Shown here: positions 10,101 to 17,519 of the stretch, one piece after another | How positions within the stretch are numbered: the first letter of the stretch is position 1 | Layout of the letters: every line of letters begins with the position of its first letter | Assembly (NCBI RefSeq): GCF_002982075.1 | Contig: NZ_PUEJ01000001.1 | Location: forward strand, 682,001-746,000 | From: Labrys okinawensis | GTDB lineage: Bacteria > Pseudomonadota > Alphaproteobacteria > Rhizobiales > Labraceae | DNA length: 64,000 nt | Reading direction: 5' to 3' | Position numbers and translations under genes: made by a program | The notes under the pieces: model-generated | Told to the model about the DNA's origin: nothing | Seen by the model: the letters and a program-made list of their open reading frames with translations, nothing else | Databases searched by the model: none

Positions 10101-10373
10101 ATGGAACTCCCCGGCGAGAGACTGCATCTTTCGACCACCGGACGCCATTCCATCATCGGGGAGATGGGCCTGATCAGCGGAGCGCCGCGCTCGGCCACCG
10201 TCGTGGCCACCACCGACGTCACGGTTCTGAAGATTGCGAAGGACATCTTCCTCAATCTCATCGCCGAATTGCCCGCGGTTGCGCTCGTGGTGATGCGTGA
10301 CCAGGTAAAACGGCTGAGCCTTGCCGAAGAACGTCTGACCCGTATGCTGCAAGGCCAGTCGACGCCGTCCTGA
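7170..10373 (+). CDS. ABC-exporter-like membrane protein with degenerate ATPase and C-terminal cyclic-nucleotide-binding domain
   Basis: The 1067-residue protein starts with an ABC type-1 exporter membrane domain (hydrophobic segments around residues 29-340). The nucleotide-binding region is unusual. Walker A reads GSRGEGFI, losing the Lys and Ser/Thr. The signature motif is replaced by LPATHRCALALARC, and Walker B RILILDQLD has Gln in place of the catalytic Glu. Three EN/DN-x-x-[FY] segments (ENIVYS, ENLFFG, DNLLFG) suggest internal duplication of the post-Walker-A region. The C-terminus (about 925-1055) is a cNMP-binding domain whose phosphate cassette GEMGLISGAPRSATV keeps its Glu and Arg. 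I infer a signalling or scaffold role rather than transport. The ATG at 7170 begins the conserved-looking N-terminus; its SD is weak. Confidence 0.85.
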   Translation: MATTPPGRSARKSAEAAAAGKGLPPLFSYIWQNSRRQQVVVLIVVLASLPFYFLSLDLPRSIVNDAIQGRAFQHGAAEAPLFAFNLALPSFLGGGTLHYPGMELSRIAYLMVLSSAFMLLVLVNGAFRYVINMQKGKLGEGLLRRLRLDLFNLLLRFRPEAVRNVRSAEVATIIRDEVEPIGGFVGDAYIQPAFLGSQALTALAFILLQSPLLGLLAAAMVLVQGAVIPRLRREQLRLGRQRQARSRSLAGHIGEIVDGIGEVSNHGTAAYERQKITGILDDLFWIRYRLYGRKFMVKFINSVLAQVTPFLFYALGGYFALRGSLDIGQLVAVIAAYRDLPPPIKELIDWDQQRQDVEVKYEQILEQFSLAELPEPAGETPQLAAGGTIAIEALRVRAPSGDVLLDNANLVLPLGAHVMLTGSRGEGFITLAQVLARRLTEFDGTVRLAGQDIAAFSPGWIGENLGYLGPDFIIFGRSIRENIVYSLRGPRAGQGLPSPADPGGGRPDQAIRPGGEAEAATSSIDLRRAGAAHAGELDDIIVALLGEIGLADAVYGFGLSRTFNLEPDRDLAERLVDCRRRLVQELEATHLADLIEPFDPARFNRYATIGENLFFGVPVAEGAIETLIEDAEIAALLAEGGLGDSLVALGLKVAATMVEIFSQIASDHAVFERFSFISSSDLPRFAEIASRAGSRGTSALTYPERRSLLLLALHYVETRHRLGLLTAPLADEIVRTRGRIMALDPARFARLLEFYAPDRLCPVAPLRDNLLFGRIDHAMAHAEERIMVALRKVVRDCGLERIIYQLGLDQEAGPGGRLLPATHRCALALARCLIKRPRILILDQLDLMFAEGQRATILEVVRRHMAGRTLVVAMRDTTSRDLFDIVVTTRGNRIESVSKPSAPSDAQEAAAQTPVEELAEIQALRDVPMFAALDTPRLKLIAFTCERISFEQDEILFRQGDIADAAYVILSGTADAFMELPGERLHLSTTGRHSIIGEMGLISGAPRSATVVATTDVTVLKIAKDIFLNLIAELPAVALVVMRDQVKRLSLAEERLTRMLQGQSTPS

Positions 10374-10388
10374 ATGACTCCTGAGAAC

Positions 10389-10406
10389 GCCGACGTCCTT
10401 GTCGGC
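10389..10406. terminator. Small stem-loop after the cNMP-binding protein gene
   Basis: GCCGAC-GTCCTT-GTCGGC is a perfect six-pair stem 16 bases after the stop at 10373. It lacks a following T run, so termination activity is uncertain. Confidence 0.3.
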
Positions 10407-10586
10407 AGGCGCGAACTTTGCAGGTTTATAGCGCGCTTCCGGTGGGGCGATCTCCGGATCGATCGTCTTGGAAACGCGGGATCTGCCCGCAGGAAGATGC
10501 CGATCTAGAGAACGGCACACCATGTTTCGCGCGCGTCTCGCCTCAAGTGCGTGCCTGGGCTACTCCATACAGTTCCGCTACCCACA

Positions 10587-11423
10587 TCAAACAGCGCGGC
10601 AGACCGGTGAACTGCGGATTTGCTTCAGCTGTTTTTCGGTCAGCGCCAAGGGCGTCGGCCCGTTGCTCGACGTTGCGAACATCAGGTTGCGCGTGCTGCC
10701 CGAATGCACCGGCGAGAAGGAGCTGGTCAACATCACGTGGCCGATCTCGTGGGCCGGATCCCAGCGCGAGCAATCATGCGTGACGGCGCAGGCCGGCTTG
10801 CCGGTGGCATGTCCGCCGCAGCCCAGCACGTTGTTCTCCTGGAACCTGTTGACGAAGAACAGCTTCACATCGTTGTTGGGGACGGGTGTTCCAAGCGCGT
10901 GGAGTTCCGCGAACTCACCTGAATCCATCTGCCAGGTGCAGTTCTGCCCCACGACGTTGAAGCGGTTTTCTTCCTCCTGCGTCAGGCCGAGCGACTCGCC
11001 GGAGGCGAAGAATATCTCGATGCCATATTGGGCATAAACGGCCTGGGCGCTGGAGAGGATGCGCTCGAACGGTACGTCGCTGAGGGCCAGCGAACGGAAA
11101 TGCACCCGCACGCGATGCTTGAACCCGCCGATCTGCTTGTCGATCTCCCGGATCGTCGCCTGGCCCAGCTTGCCATCCTCGACGAGGGGTGGGTTGCGCC
11201 GCTGGAACGCCTTCACCACCGACTCCGTTTCGATGCCGTAGACACCATCGGGGCTGTAATCCTGGCTCTGGGTCGAGATCGGCATGGCAAAGCCGAGATC
11301 GACGAGGGCCATCTGCAGGAGATGGACATGGCGACCTGACATGCCGCGCAGCAGGACATCATTGCCGGCCTCTATGCGCTGCAAAGAGGGCTCATTCTTG
11401 AAACGAACAGATGTCAAAGCCAT
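10587..11423 (-). CDS. Peptidoglycan-binding domain plus zinc metalloprotease, putative T6SS effector
   Basis: This 278-residue protein has no signal peptide. The N-terminal part (about residues 25-85) is a PG_binding_1 module with DGVYGIETESVVKAFQ. The C-terminal part is a zincin: AHEIGHVM gives HExxH (about 222-226). A further His lies 11 residues later (PVHSGS), followed by an NLM Met-turn-like segment, loosely metzincin-like but with unusual spacing to the third ligand. Five cysteines lie just before HExxH. It is the last gene of a minus-strand run that begins at tssB and continues past clpV. A leaderless wall-binding protease in a T6SS operon suggests secretion by that system. Function and target are inferred. 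Confidence 0.8.
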   Translation of the reverse strand: MALTSVRFKNEPSLQRIEAGNDVLLRGMSGRHVHLLQMALVDLGFAMPISTQSQDYSPDGVYGIETESVVKAFQRRNPPLVEDGKLGQATIREIDKQIGGFKHRVRVHFRSLALSDVPFERILSSAQAVYAQYGIEIFFASGESLGLTQEEENRFNVVGQNCTWQMDSGEFAELHALGTPVPNNDVKLFFVNRFQENNVLGCGGHATGKPACAVTHDCSRWDPAHEIGHVMLTSSFSPVHSGSTRNLMFATSSNGPTPLALTEKQLKQIRSSPVCRAV

Positions 11424-11502
11424 GATGGCTCTCCTTCTCGCAGTCCTCGGGCGGATGTTGCCGAATAATTCCAGGTACTATCCAGATCTGCGGCATGGAA
11501 GA

Positions 11503-12342
11503 TCAGGACCATCCGTGCGGCTCTTCCTCGCTCGGACGCCTGAAAATGTATCTGAACGTGTCGACCGGTTTCACGTTGCTTCTGGCTGCCCAGCCGATGC
11601 CATAAGCTTTTTCCGGTCCCTGAACGATCGAATAGGCCTTCGGCTCCTTCGAATAGTGGACTTCCTCGCCGCCATACCAGCCCCATTCGACCAGCTGGAT
11701 ATTCGCGGTCGAACCGCTGACGGTGCAGGAATCGATCAGGGCGATATGCTCATAGGGTGCAGCTGTACAATGGGTGACGACCACATCGCCCAGCTGGATG
11801 TCTTCGATCCTGGTCCGACGCCGGGCGGTCGAGGCATAGGCATCGATGGAGGCCGAGGGATTGCCGCCATAATAGTTGCCGACCAGCCCGTTGCAGTCGA
11901 GCGTGATGAAATCCGTTGCATAGGCCTGGGCCGTCGCCCGGGCGCAAGGCTGTCCCGCGAGGTCCTTGCCCGTGCCGATGCGGCCGATCGCATAAGCCAG
12001 CCGGAGCGTGTCGATGATCTCGTCGGGGCTGCCCTTGCCGACGAAGGCCTGGATGAAGGTGGTGGCGTAGAAGTCCTCGGTCGGCTGGATCAGGCCGAGC
12101 GGCTGCTGGTCGAAGAAGAACTTGGCCCCGCATGGCGTATTTGCATTGCCGTGATGGGCCATCCGAAGCGCCGCTGTGAAGGCCGCATGCTCACGCTGCA
12201 TCACCTGGCCGGTCCCGGCCTTGCCGTTTCGGAAATCCCAGCCCGAGCCATACATGGTGATGCCGGCTGAGATGAGCTCATTGTTGAGCGGACTGTAGAA
12301 CTTCAGATAGGTGTATCGATCCAGATACTCTTTCGGCGTCAC
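11503..12342 (-). CDS. NlpC/P60-like cysteine peptidase, putative T6SS effector
   Basis: The protein is about 279 residues and has no signal peptide. DCNGLVGNYYGG (about residues 142-153) matches the NlpC/P60 nucleophile motif DCSGLV. IQLGDVVV corresponds to the usual LxxGDLVFF, and YEHIALIDS supplies the catalytic His of the HVGIYLG strand, all in the canonical order. Such enzymes cut peptide stems of peptidoglycan. The N-terminal ~110 residues are not recognised. GTG at 12342 is chosen because GGAGG sits five bases upstream; ATG at 12354 has no SD. It lies between the clan-CD-like protease and the PGB-metalloprotease genes. The fold call is good; secretion by T6SS is inferred from context. 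Confidence 0.75.
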   Translation of the reverse strand: MTPKEYLDRYTYLKFYSPLNNELISAGITMYGSGWDFRNGKAGTGQVMQREHAAFTAALRMAHHGNANTPCGAKFFFDQQPLGLIQPTEDFYATTFIQAFVGKGSPDEIIDTLRLAYAIGRIGTGKDLAGQPCARATAQAYATDFITLDCNGLVGNYYGGNPSASIDAYASTARRRTRIEDIQLGDVVVTHCTAAPYEHIALIDSCTVSGSTANIQLVEWGWYGGEEVHYSKEPKAYSIVQGPEKAYGIGWAARSNVKPVDTFRYIFRRPSEEEPHGWS

Positions 12343-12564
12343 GATCCCCTCCATTTCGCGCAGCCCATTGAAGAATACGGCATATCCGAGCTGTCCTGGT
12401 TACGCTCCCCCGTCGATATTTGTTATTTTATACTCAAGCTGCTGGCGGGATATCCCTCAAAGACGGGAGGCAACACACCCAGTCGACAGGATTTCGTCTT
12501 ATCCTTCAGCAAAGGCGACAAACACCGGACTCGTGCACGAAGTCGCGCGAAGCATGGCACTCAT

Positions 12565-13299
12565 TCAGGGAGGCGTGGGCAATGGCGGCCCGACCGAGAT
12601 CTGATAGCTTGGGCGATAAGGCAGCTCCTGCTGGGCGATGATATTGAGCTCGGCACCATTAGGCCCCTCGTCGGGATATTTCTCACCCTCCAGGAAGAGA
12701 TAGAAGAAGCTCTTGGGCGGCTTGCCGGGATCGGTCACCACATCCTCGTTGGACGCCACGCGCTTGGTGTAAGCTCGCACCACGACACCCCAGTCATTGG
12801 CGATCTTCTTGAGGAAGTCGCTGGCATTACCGACCCGGCAGGTGAGCAGGACCATCCTGTATGGTTTGATGGCTTTGAAATGCGCGCCGATCTCCTGATA
12901 GATCTTCCAACGTGCCAGGCGGTCGGAGCTTGGATTGTTGGCGATGTCGTAATCCATGTCGGATTTCTGGCCGGCAAAGCGGGGACGGTCATAGAACACG
13001 TTGACGGTGTGCGGGCTTTCCGCACCGTTGAGGCCGACCAGTTTGAACGTGCCGCCGGGAGCGATCTCGCACATGCCGTCGACCGTGCTGCCATCCAGGG
13101 CCGTGCCATGTCCGACGCTGATGATGACCGTGCCATCCGCGCCCGCCTTGCTGATCGCACTCTTGAGGATGTCCCGCGTCTGCGCCATGGACTGGCCTGC
13201 CGTCATCTTGACGAGGGCACGAGCCTGCGGTTGGTGTGCGACATAGGATTTTGCCCAGCCGAACCAGGGATTTTCCGTGGTGGTGACGATGACGTCCAT
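12565..13299 (-). CDS. Clan CD (caspase/C80-like) cysteine protease-like protein, putative T6SS effector
   Basis: The 244-residue protein has no signal peptide. TVIISVGHGTALDG (His near residue 64) and, about 90 residues later, MVLLTCRVGNASDFL (Cys near 154) form the His-Gly and hydrophobic-strand-Cys pairing of clan CD peptidases (caspase, gingipain, C80, DUF4347). The stretch after the Cys, FLKKIANDWGVVVRAYT, also follows the helix-strand pattern seen after the nucleophile in C80/DUF4347 proteins. It sits in the gene series downstream of clpV. No SD is obvious at the ATG 13299. The substrate is unknown. The assignment is by motif order only and could be wrong if the two motifs are coincidental. 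Confidence 0.65.
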   Translation of the reverse strand: MDVIVTTTENPWFGWAKSYVAHQPQARALVKMTAGQSMAQTRDILKSAISKAGADGTVIISVGHGTALDGSTVDGMCEIAPGGTFKLVGLNGAESPHTVNVFYDRPRFAGQKSDMDYDIANNPSSDRLARWKIYQEIGAHFKAIKPYRMVLLTCRVGNASDFLKKIANDWGVVVRAYTKRVASNEDVVTDPGKPPKSFFYLFLEGEKYPDEGPNGAELNIIAQQELPYRPSYQISVGPPLPTPP

Positions 13300-13353
13300 G
13301 ATGATGATGCCAGCAAAGGGAAGGATGGGGATCTCGCCGCAGAGGCGAGTGCG

Positions 13354-13695
13354 TCAAAGCATCGAAGGCGTGGGAACGTTCTGCCGGGCCAGCATTTCAG
13401 TATCGAGGCTCTTGATCGTCATCTTGCCGACGATATTGTCCGGACTGCTTTGATAGGCTCGGTTGATGATCTGCCGCGATGTCTTGTAGCGTAACACGGC
13501 GGCAGCCGTGGAAGCGCCATAGACGCCGTCGATGTAGTCCCTGCCGTCGATCTGGTTGAAGCCGAGCTTGACCAGCGCCTCCTGCACAAGCCGGACGTGG
13601 TGGCCGGTCGTGCCGGCGGTGAGATGCGCCTGATCATTGACGAGGCAAGCCTCCAGCTCCGGTACGCCCGCAAAAAGCCGACAATGCAACACCAT
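13354..13695 (-). CDS. Stand-alone peptidoglycan-binding module protein
   Basis: This is a 113-residue protein that is almost only a PG_binding_1 domain: GTTGHHVRLVQEALVKLGF, then DGVYGASTAAAVLRYKT. The pattern is close to the module of the metalloprotease three genes downstream. There is no signal peptide and no catalytic domain. It is the first gene after clpV (gap 54 bases) and 54 bases before the clan-CD-like protease gene. It might be a wall-docking partner, adaptor or carrier for the neighbouring leaderless enzymes; this is inferred only from position and domain. Confidence 0.7.
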   Translation of the reverse strand: MVLHCRLFAGVPELEACLVNDQAHLTAGTTGHHVRLVQEALVKLGFNQIDGRDYIDGVYGASTAAAVLRYKTSRQIINRAYQSSPDNIVGKMTIKSLDTEMLARQNVPTPSML

Positions 13696-13749
13696 TAAAA
13701 TCCTCCATTGCTGACGTGAACGCCTGATCCGTGCATGCTCGCCGCGTGA

Positions 13750-16383
13750 TCAGGCCACATCGTACGCAAACTCCCCGTTTTCCACCCCAACCTTCGCCTC
13801 CCCGATCTGCTCCCCGGCGATCGCTTTCGCCAGGATGCGCTGAGACAGCGCCGGCAGCAGCGTGTTGGTGACGATGTTGTCGACCATGCGCCCGCCGGAA
13901 TCGGGGTCGTTGCACTGGGACACGATCTTCTCGACCACCGCATCGTCATAGCTGAAGCGGGCCCCATGATTGTCGCGGATGCGCTTGCCGATGCGATCGA
14001 GCTGGAGGCGCACGATGGCGCCCAGCATCTCGCCGGACAGCGGATAATAAGGGATGGTGACGATGCGCCCGAGCAGGGCCGGCGGGAAGACATCGAGCAG
14101 ATGCGGCTTGAGATCCACCGCCAGCGCTTCCGGATCCGGCTTCTGCGAGCCGTTCCCTGCGGCGGCCATGATCATGTCGGTGCCGGCGTTGGTGGTGAGG
14201 ATGATCAGCGTGTTCCTGAAATCGATGCGCCGGCCCGAGCCGTCCTCCATCACGCCCTTGTCGAAGACCTGGAAGAAGATCTCGTGCACGTCGGGATGGG
14301 CTTTCTCCACCTCGTCGAGCAGGACGACGGAATAGGGCCGCCGGCGCACGGCCTCGGTGAGCCGGCCGCCTTCGCCATAGCCGACATAGCCGGGAGGCGC
14401 CCCTTTCAGGGTGGAGACCGTATGCGCCTCCTGGAATTCCGACATGTTGATGGTGATCATGTTCTGCTCACCGCCATAGAGCGCCTCGGCGAGCGCCAGC
14501 GCCGTCTCCGTCTTGCCGACGCCGGAGGGGCCGGCGAGCATGAAGACGCCGATGGGCTTGTCGGGATTGTCGAGCTTGGCCCGGTTGGTCTGGATGCGCC
14601 GGGCGATCATCTTCAGGCCGTGATCCTGGCCGACCACGCGCCTGGCCAGGATGTCGCCGAGATTGAGGATGGTCTCGACCTCGTCCTTGACCATGCGGCC
14701 AACTGGAATACCGGTCCAGTCCGAGACCACCGAGGCCACGGGCTGCTCGTCGACATAGGGATAGACCATGCGCTTTTCGGGATCGATGGCGGCAAGGTCG
14801 GCCATGATCCGGGTGAGCTTTTCGCGGGCGGCTTCGGCCCCCTCGCCCCCTTCGGCGATGTCCCGGCGCGCGGCCATCAGTTCGGCCACGATGGCCTTCT
14901 CTTCGCCCCAGGCCTTCTCCAGCGCCGCCAGCTTGTCCCTGGCTGCCGCGATGGTTTCCGTCACCTCGCCAATGCGCTTCTCGTCGGCATTGCCGACATC
15001 GCGTTCACGCTCCAGGGCCTTCAGCTCACGCTCGCTCGCCTCGATGGCGACGCGCACATCCTCGACCGCGGCGGGCGTGGCGTTCTGCGACACCGCCACG
15101 CGGGCGGCGGCGGTGTCGAGCAGGCTGACCGCCTTGTCCGGCAGCTGGCGCGAAGGGATGTAGCGGCTCGACAGCTTGACGGCGGCGACCACGGCGGCTT
15201 CCGAAATATGGACGTTGTGGTGTTTCTCCATCGGCGCCAGCAGGCCGCGCATCATGTTGCAGCACTGCTCGATGCCGGGTTCGCCGACATTGATCGGCTG
15301 GAAACGGCGGGTCAGCGCCGGGTCCTTCTCGATATGCTGGCGATATTCCGACCAGGTCGTGGCGGCGATCGTCCTGAGCGTGCCCCGGGCCAGAGCAGGC
15401 TTGAGCAGATTGGCGGCGTCCCCGGTGCCGGCCGCGCCGCCGGCGCCGATCAGCGTGTGCGCCTCGTCGATGAACAGGATGATCGGCGTCACCGAGGCCT
15501 GGACCTGATCGATCACCGAGCGCAGGCGCTGCTCAAACTCACCTTTCATCGAGGCGCCAGCCTGCATCAGGCCGATGTCGAGCGCGTAGAGCTTGTTGCC
15601 CTTGAGTGGCGGCGGCACGTCACCGGCCGCGATGCGCTGCGCAAAGCCTTCGACCACCGCCGTCTTGCCGACGCCGGCCTCGCCGGTGAGGATGGGATTG
15701 TTCTGGCGCCGGCGCATCAGCACGTCGACGACTTGGCGGATCTCCTCGTCGCGGCCGACGATGGGATCCATCGTGCCGCTGGCGGCGCGCTCGGTGAGGT
15801 CGACGGCGTAGCGGTCGAGCGCGCTGGTGCCCTTGGCGGCGGTGCCCGCATCGCCGCCCGCGCCCTTGGCGACCGGACCGAAGCCATCCATCGGGCGCAT
15901 GTTCTCTTCGGCCGACTGCTGCCAGATCTTGCGATGCTCGTTGGTGAGCCGCTCGACGTCGATCAGGCGAAACTGCTTGGAGAGGCCATTGAGCGTGCGC
16001 GCCAGACGCGGTTCCTTCAGGATCGCGGTGAGCACATGGCCGGTGCGCACCTGCGTTTCGCCGAACATCAGCGTGGCGTAGTTCCAGCCCTGGCTGAGGG
16101 CATCGAAAATGTCGTCGGAGAAACCCGGCAGCTCGGTCTTGTTCATGGCAAAGCCGGCCGTGACGGCGCTGAGATCGGCCAAGAGCCGGCCGACGTCGAG
16201 CTTGAAATGGGCTACCGTCAAGGCGAGATCGCTGCGGTCGGCCTGCAGCACCGCCTGCAGCCAATGGGCCAGCTCCAGGTTGCGGTTGCCCGCGCCCTGC
16301 GCCAGGCGGAAGGCCTGCATGAAGCTGTCATAGCCGAGCGGATTGAGCTTGCCGGTGAGGACTTCGAGGCTGACATCGGCCAT
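13750..16383 (-). CDS. tssH: T6SS ATPase ClpV (TssH)
   Basis: This 877-residue class B Clp/Hsp100 unfoldase recycles the contracted TssB-TssC sheath. An N-terminal Clp domain (about 10-160) is followed by AAA1 with Walker [10 protein letters not shown] and AAA2 with Walker [11 protein letters not shown] coiled-coil middle region lies at about 410-530, and the length is standard for ClpV. The start at 16383 lies 5 bases after the tssG stop, so the genes are translationally close. Catalytic motifs appear intact. Four putative effector genes follow on the same strand. Confidence 0.97.
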   Translation of the reverse strand: MADVSLEVLTGKLNPLGYDSFMQAFRLAQGAGNRNLELAHWLQAVLQADRSDLALTVAHFKLDVGRLLADLSAVTAGFAMNKTELPGFSDDIFDALSQGWNYATLMFGETQVRTGHVLTAILKEPRLARTLNGLSKQFRLIDVERLTNEHRKIWQQSAEENMRPMDGFGPVAKGAGGDAGTAAKGTSALDRYAVDLTERAASGTMDPIVGRDEEIRQVVDVLMRRRQNNPILTGEAGVGKTAVVEGFAQRIAAGDVPPPLKGNKLYALDIGLMQAGASMKGEFEQRLRSVIDQVQASVTPIILFIDEAHTLIGAGGAAGTGDAANLLKPALARGTLRTIAATTWSEYRQHIEKDPALTRRFQPINVGEPGIEQCCNMMRGLLAPMEKHHNVHISEAAVVAAVKLSSRYIPSRQLPDKAVSLLDTAAARVAVSQNATPAAVEDVRVAIEASERELKALERERDVGNADEKRIGEVTETIAAARDKLAALEKAWGEEKAIVAELMAARRDIAEGGEGAEAAREKLTRIMADLAAIDPEKRMVYPYVDEQPVASVVSDWTGIPVGRMVKDEVETILNLGDILARRVVGQDHGLKMIARRIQTNRAKLDNPDKPIGVFMLAGPSGVGKTETALALAEALYGGEQNMITINMSEFQEAHTVSTLKGAPPGYVGYGEGGRLTEAVRRRPYSVVLLDEVEKAHPDVHEIFFQVFDKGVMEDGSGRRIDFRNTLIILTTNAGTDMIMAAAGNGSQKPDPEALAVDLKPHLLDVFPPALLGRIVTIPYYPLSGEMLGAIVRLQLDRIGKRIRDNHGARFSYDDAVVEKIVSQCNDPDSGGRMVDNIVTNTLLPALSQRILAKAIAGEQIGEAKVGVENGEFAYDVA

Positions 16384-16388
16384 GGCAA

Positions 16389-17519
16389 CTACCCTTTGCT
16401 CGGTTTGCGGCGCCGCTCAGCGCGGATCTCGGCGGGATGGAAATGGCAGTCCCAGCGCATGCGATCGACCGTGGCGTCGGCCGCACCCTTCCTGCCCATC
16501 CAACAGGTCCATCCCAGGCGGCCGAAACCGCCGAGCTGGGCCGGCTTGGTCTTGCTTTCCGCCAGGCCGAATTCGACGTCGTAGATGAAGGTCTCGCCGA
16601 GATAGAAGCGGATGATGTCGGCCAGCGGTTCGAAATGAACGCCGTCGGGCAGGAAGGTCTCCAGCTCGTCGAGATCGGCGACTTCGAGCCTGATGCGGAA
16701 CTTGTCCTTCAGGCTGTAGGCCGAGCGGCCGATGATGCTGTCGACGCCGAGCGCACAGCTGCCCGCCGCCAGCACCGCCTGTTCGCGCTCCTCCAGCGGC
16801 AGCCAGACACCGACGAATTCCTGTACCTCGACCTTGACGTCGAACAGCCAGCCGAGCATGCCCTCGATGCGCGAAGCGCTCTTGACCGCCGGCGCCATCA
16901 GGCCGGCCAGGGCAAGCTTGGAGAAATCGTGAAGCTGGCCGCGCCCGCGCATGGCCGGCGTGCCGATGCCGATCATGGCGCCGAGATAGGTGAGAAACTG
17001 GTTTTCGTTCGGCCGGTCCGCCTGTACCGCCGGCCGGGCATTGGCCCAGGCCCGGAAGAACAGTTGCTGGAAGCGGTTGTTGAAGATGTCGAGAAAACGC
17101 GCGAAGGCCACGTCGCGCATATTGGCCCAATGGGTCGCTTCATAGCTGGTGTGCAGCGGCAGGGCGCCCTGCGGTCCCAGCAGGCCGAGGAAACGGCTCT
17201 CGACCTCGGCAGGCCGTCCCTCGGATGCGGCAATGTGGCCGACATTGGTATCGGTAAAATCGATGTGGGGCTGCTGGCCCAGTCTCGCCACGGCCTCAGC
17301 CGAGGAAGCGCTCTCGCCGATGCGCGGCTTGGCGCCGGCCAGATGCTCGAGGCGACGCAGAAGGTCGAGGAAGTCGTAACTTCCCGGCTTTCGAACAAAG
17401 TGCGCTGCCTCCGAATCGCGCTTCTTTTCCAGCTCCTCGTCTTGACGCACTTTCTTAGCCGAAAAGTCTGTCAACTCTTCCGGAGAGCGCTCCTGCGGCA
17501 TGTCGGGAGGCGTACTCAT
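16389..17519 (-). CDS. tssG: T6SS baseplate protein TssG
   Basis: This 376-residue ImpH/VasB family protein is part of the TssEFGK baseplate wedge. The segment FVRKPGSYDFLDLLRRLEH (about 42-60) matches the family start, and FFRAWANAR and FLTYLG are further recognisable family stretches. Its ATG overlaps the tssF stop by four bases (ATGA), which indicates translational coupling. The N-terminus is charged and extended by about 40 residues relative to the conserved core. Confidence 0.95.
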   Translation of the reverse strand: MSTPPDMPQERSPEELTDFSAKKVRQDEELEKKRDSEAAHFVRKPGSYDFLDLLRRLEHLAGAKPRIGESASSAEAVARLGQQPHIDFTDTNVGHIAASEGRPAEVESRFLGLLGPQGALPLHTSYEATHWANMRDVAFARFLDIFNNRFQQLFFRAWANARPAVQADRPNENQFLTYLGAMIGIGTPAMRGRGQLHDFSKLALAGLMAPAVKSASRIEGMLGWLFDVKVEVQEFVGVWLPLEEREQAVLAAGSCALGVDSIIGRSAYSLKDKFRIRLEVADLDELETFLPDGVHFEPLADIIRFYLGETFIYDVEFGLAESKTKPAQLGGFGRLGWTCWMGRKGAADATVDRMRWDCHFHPAEIRAERRRKPSKG

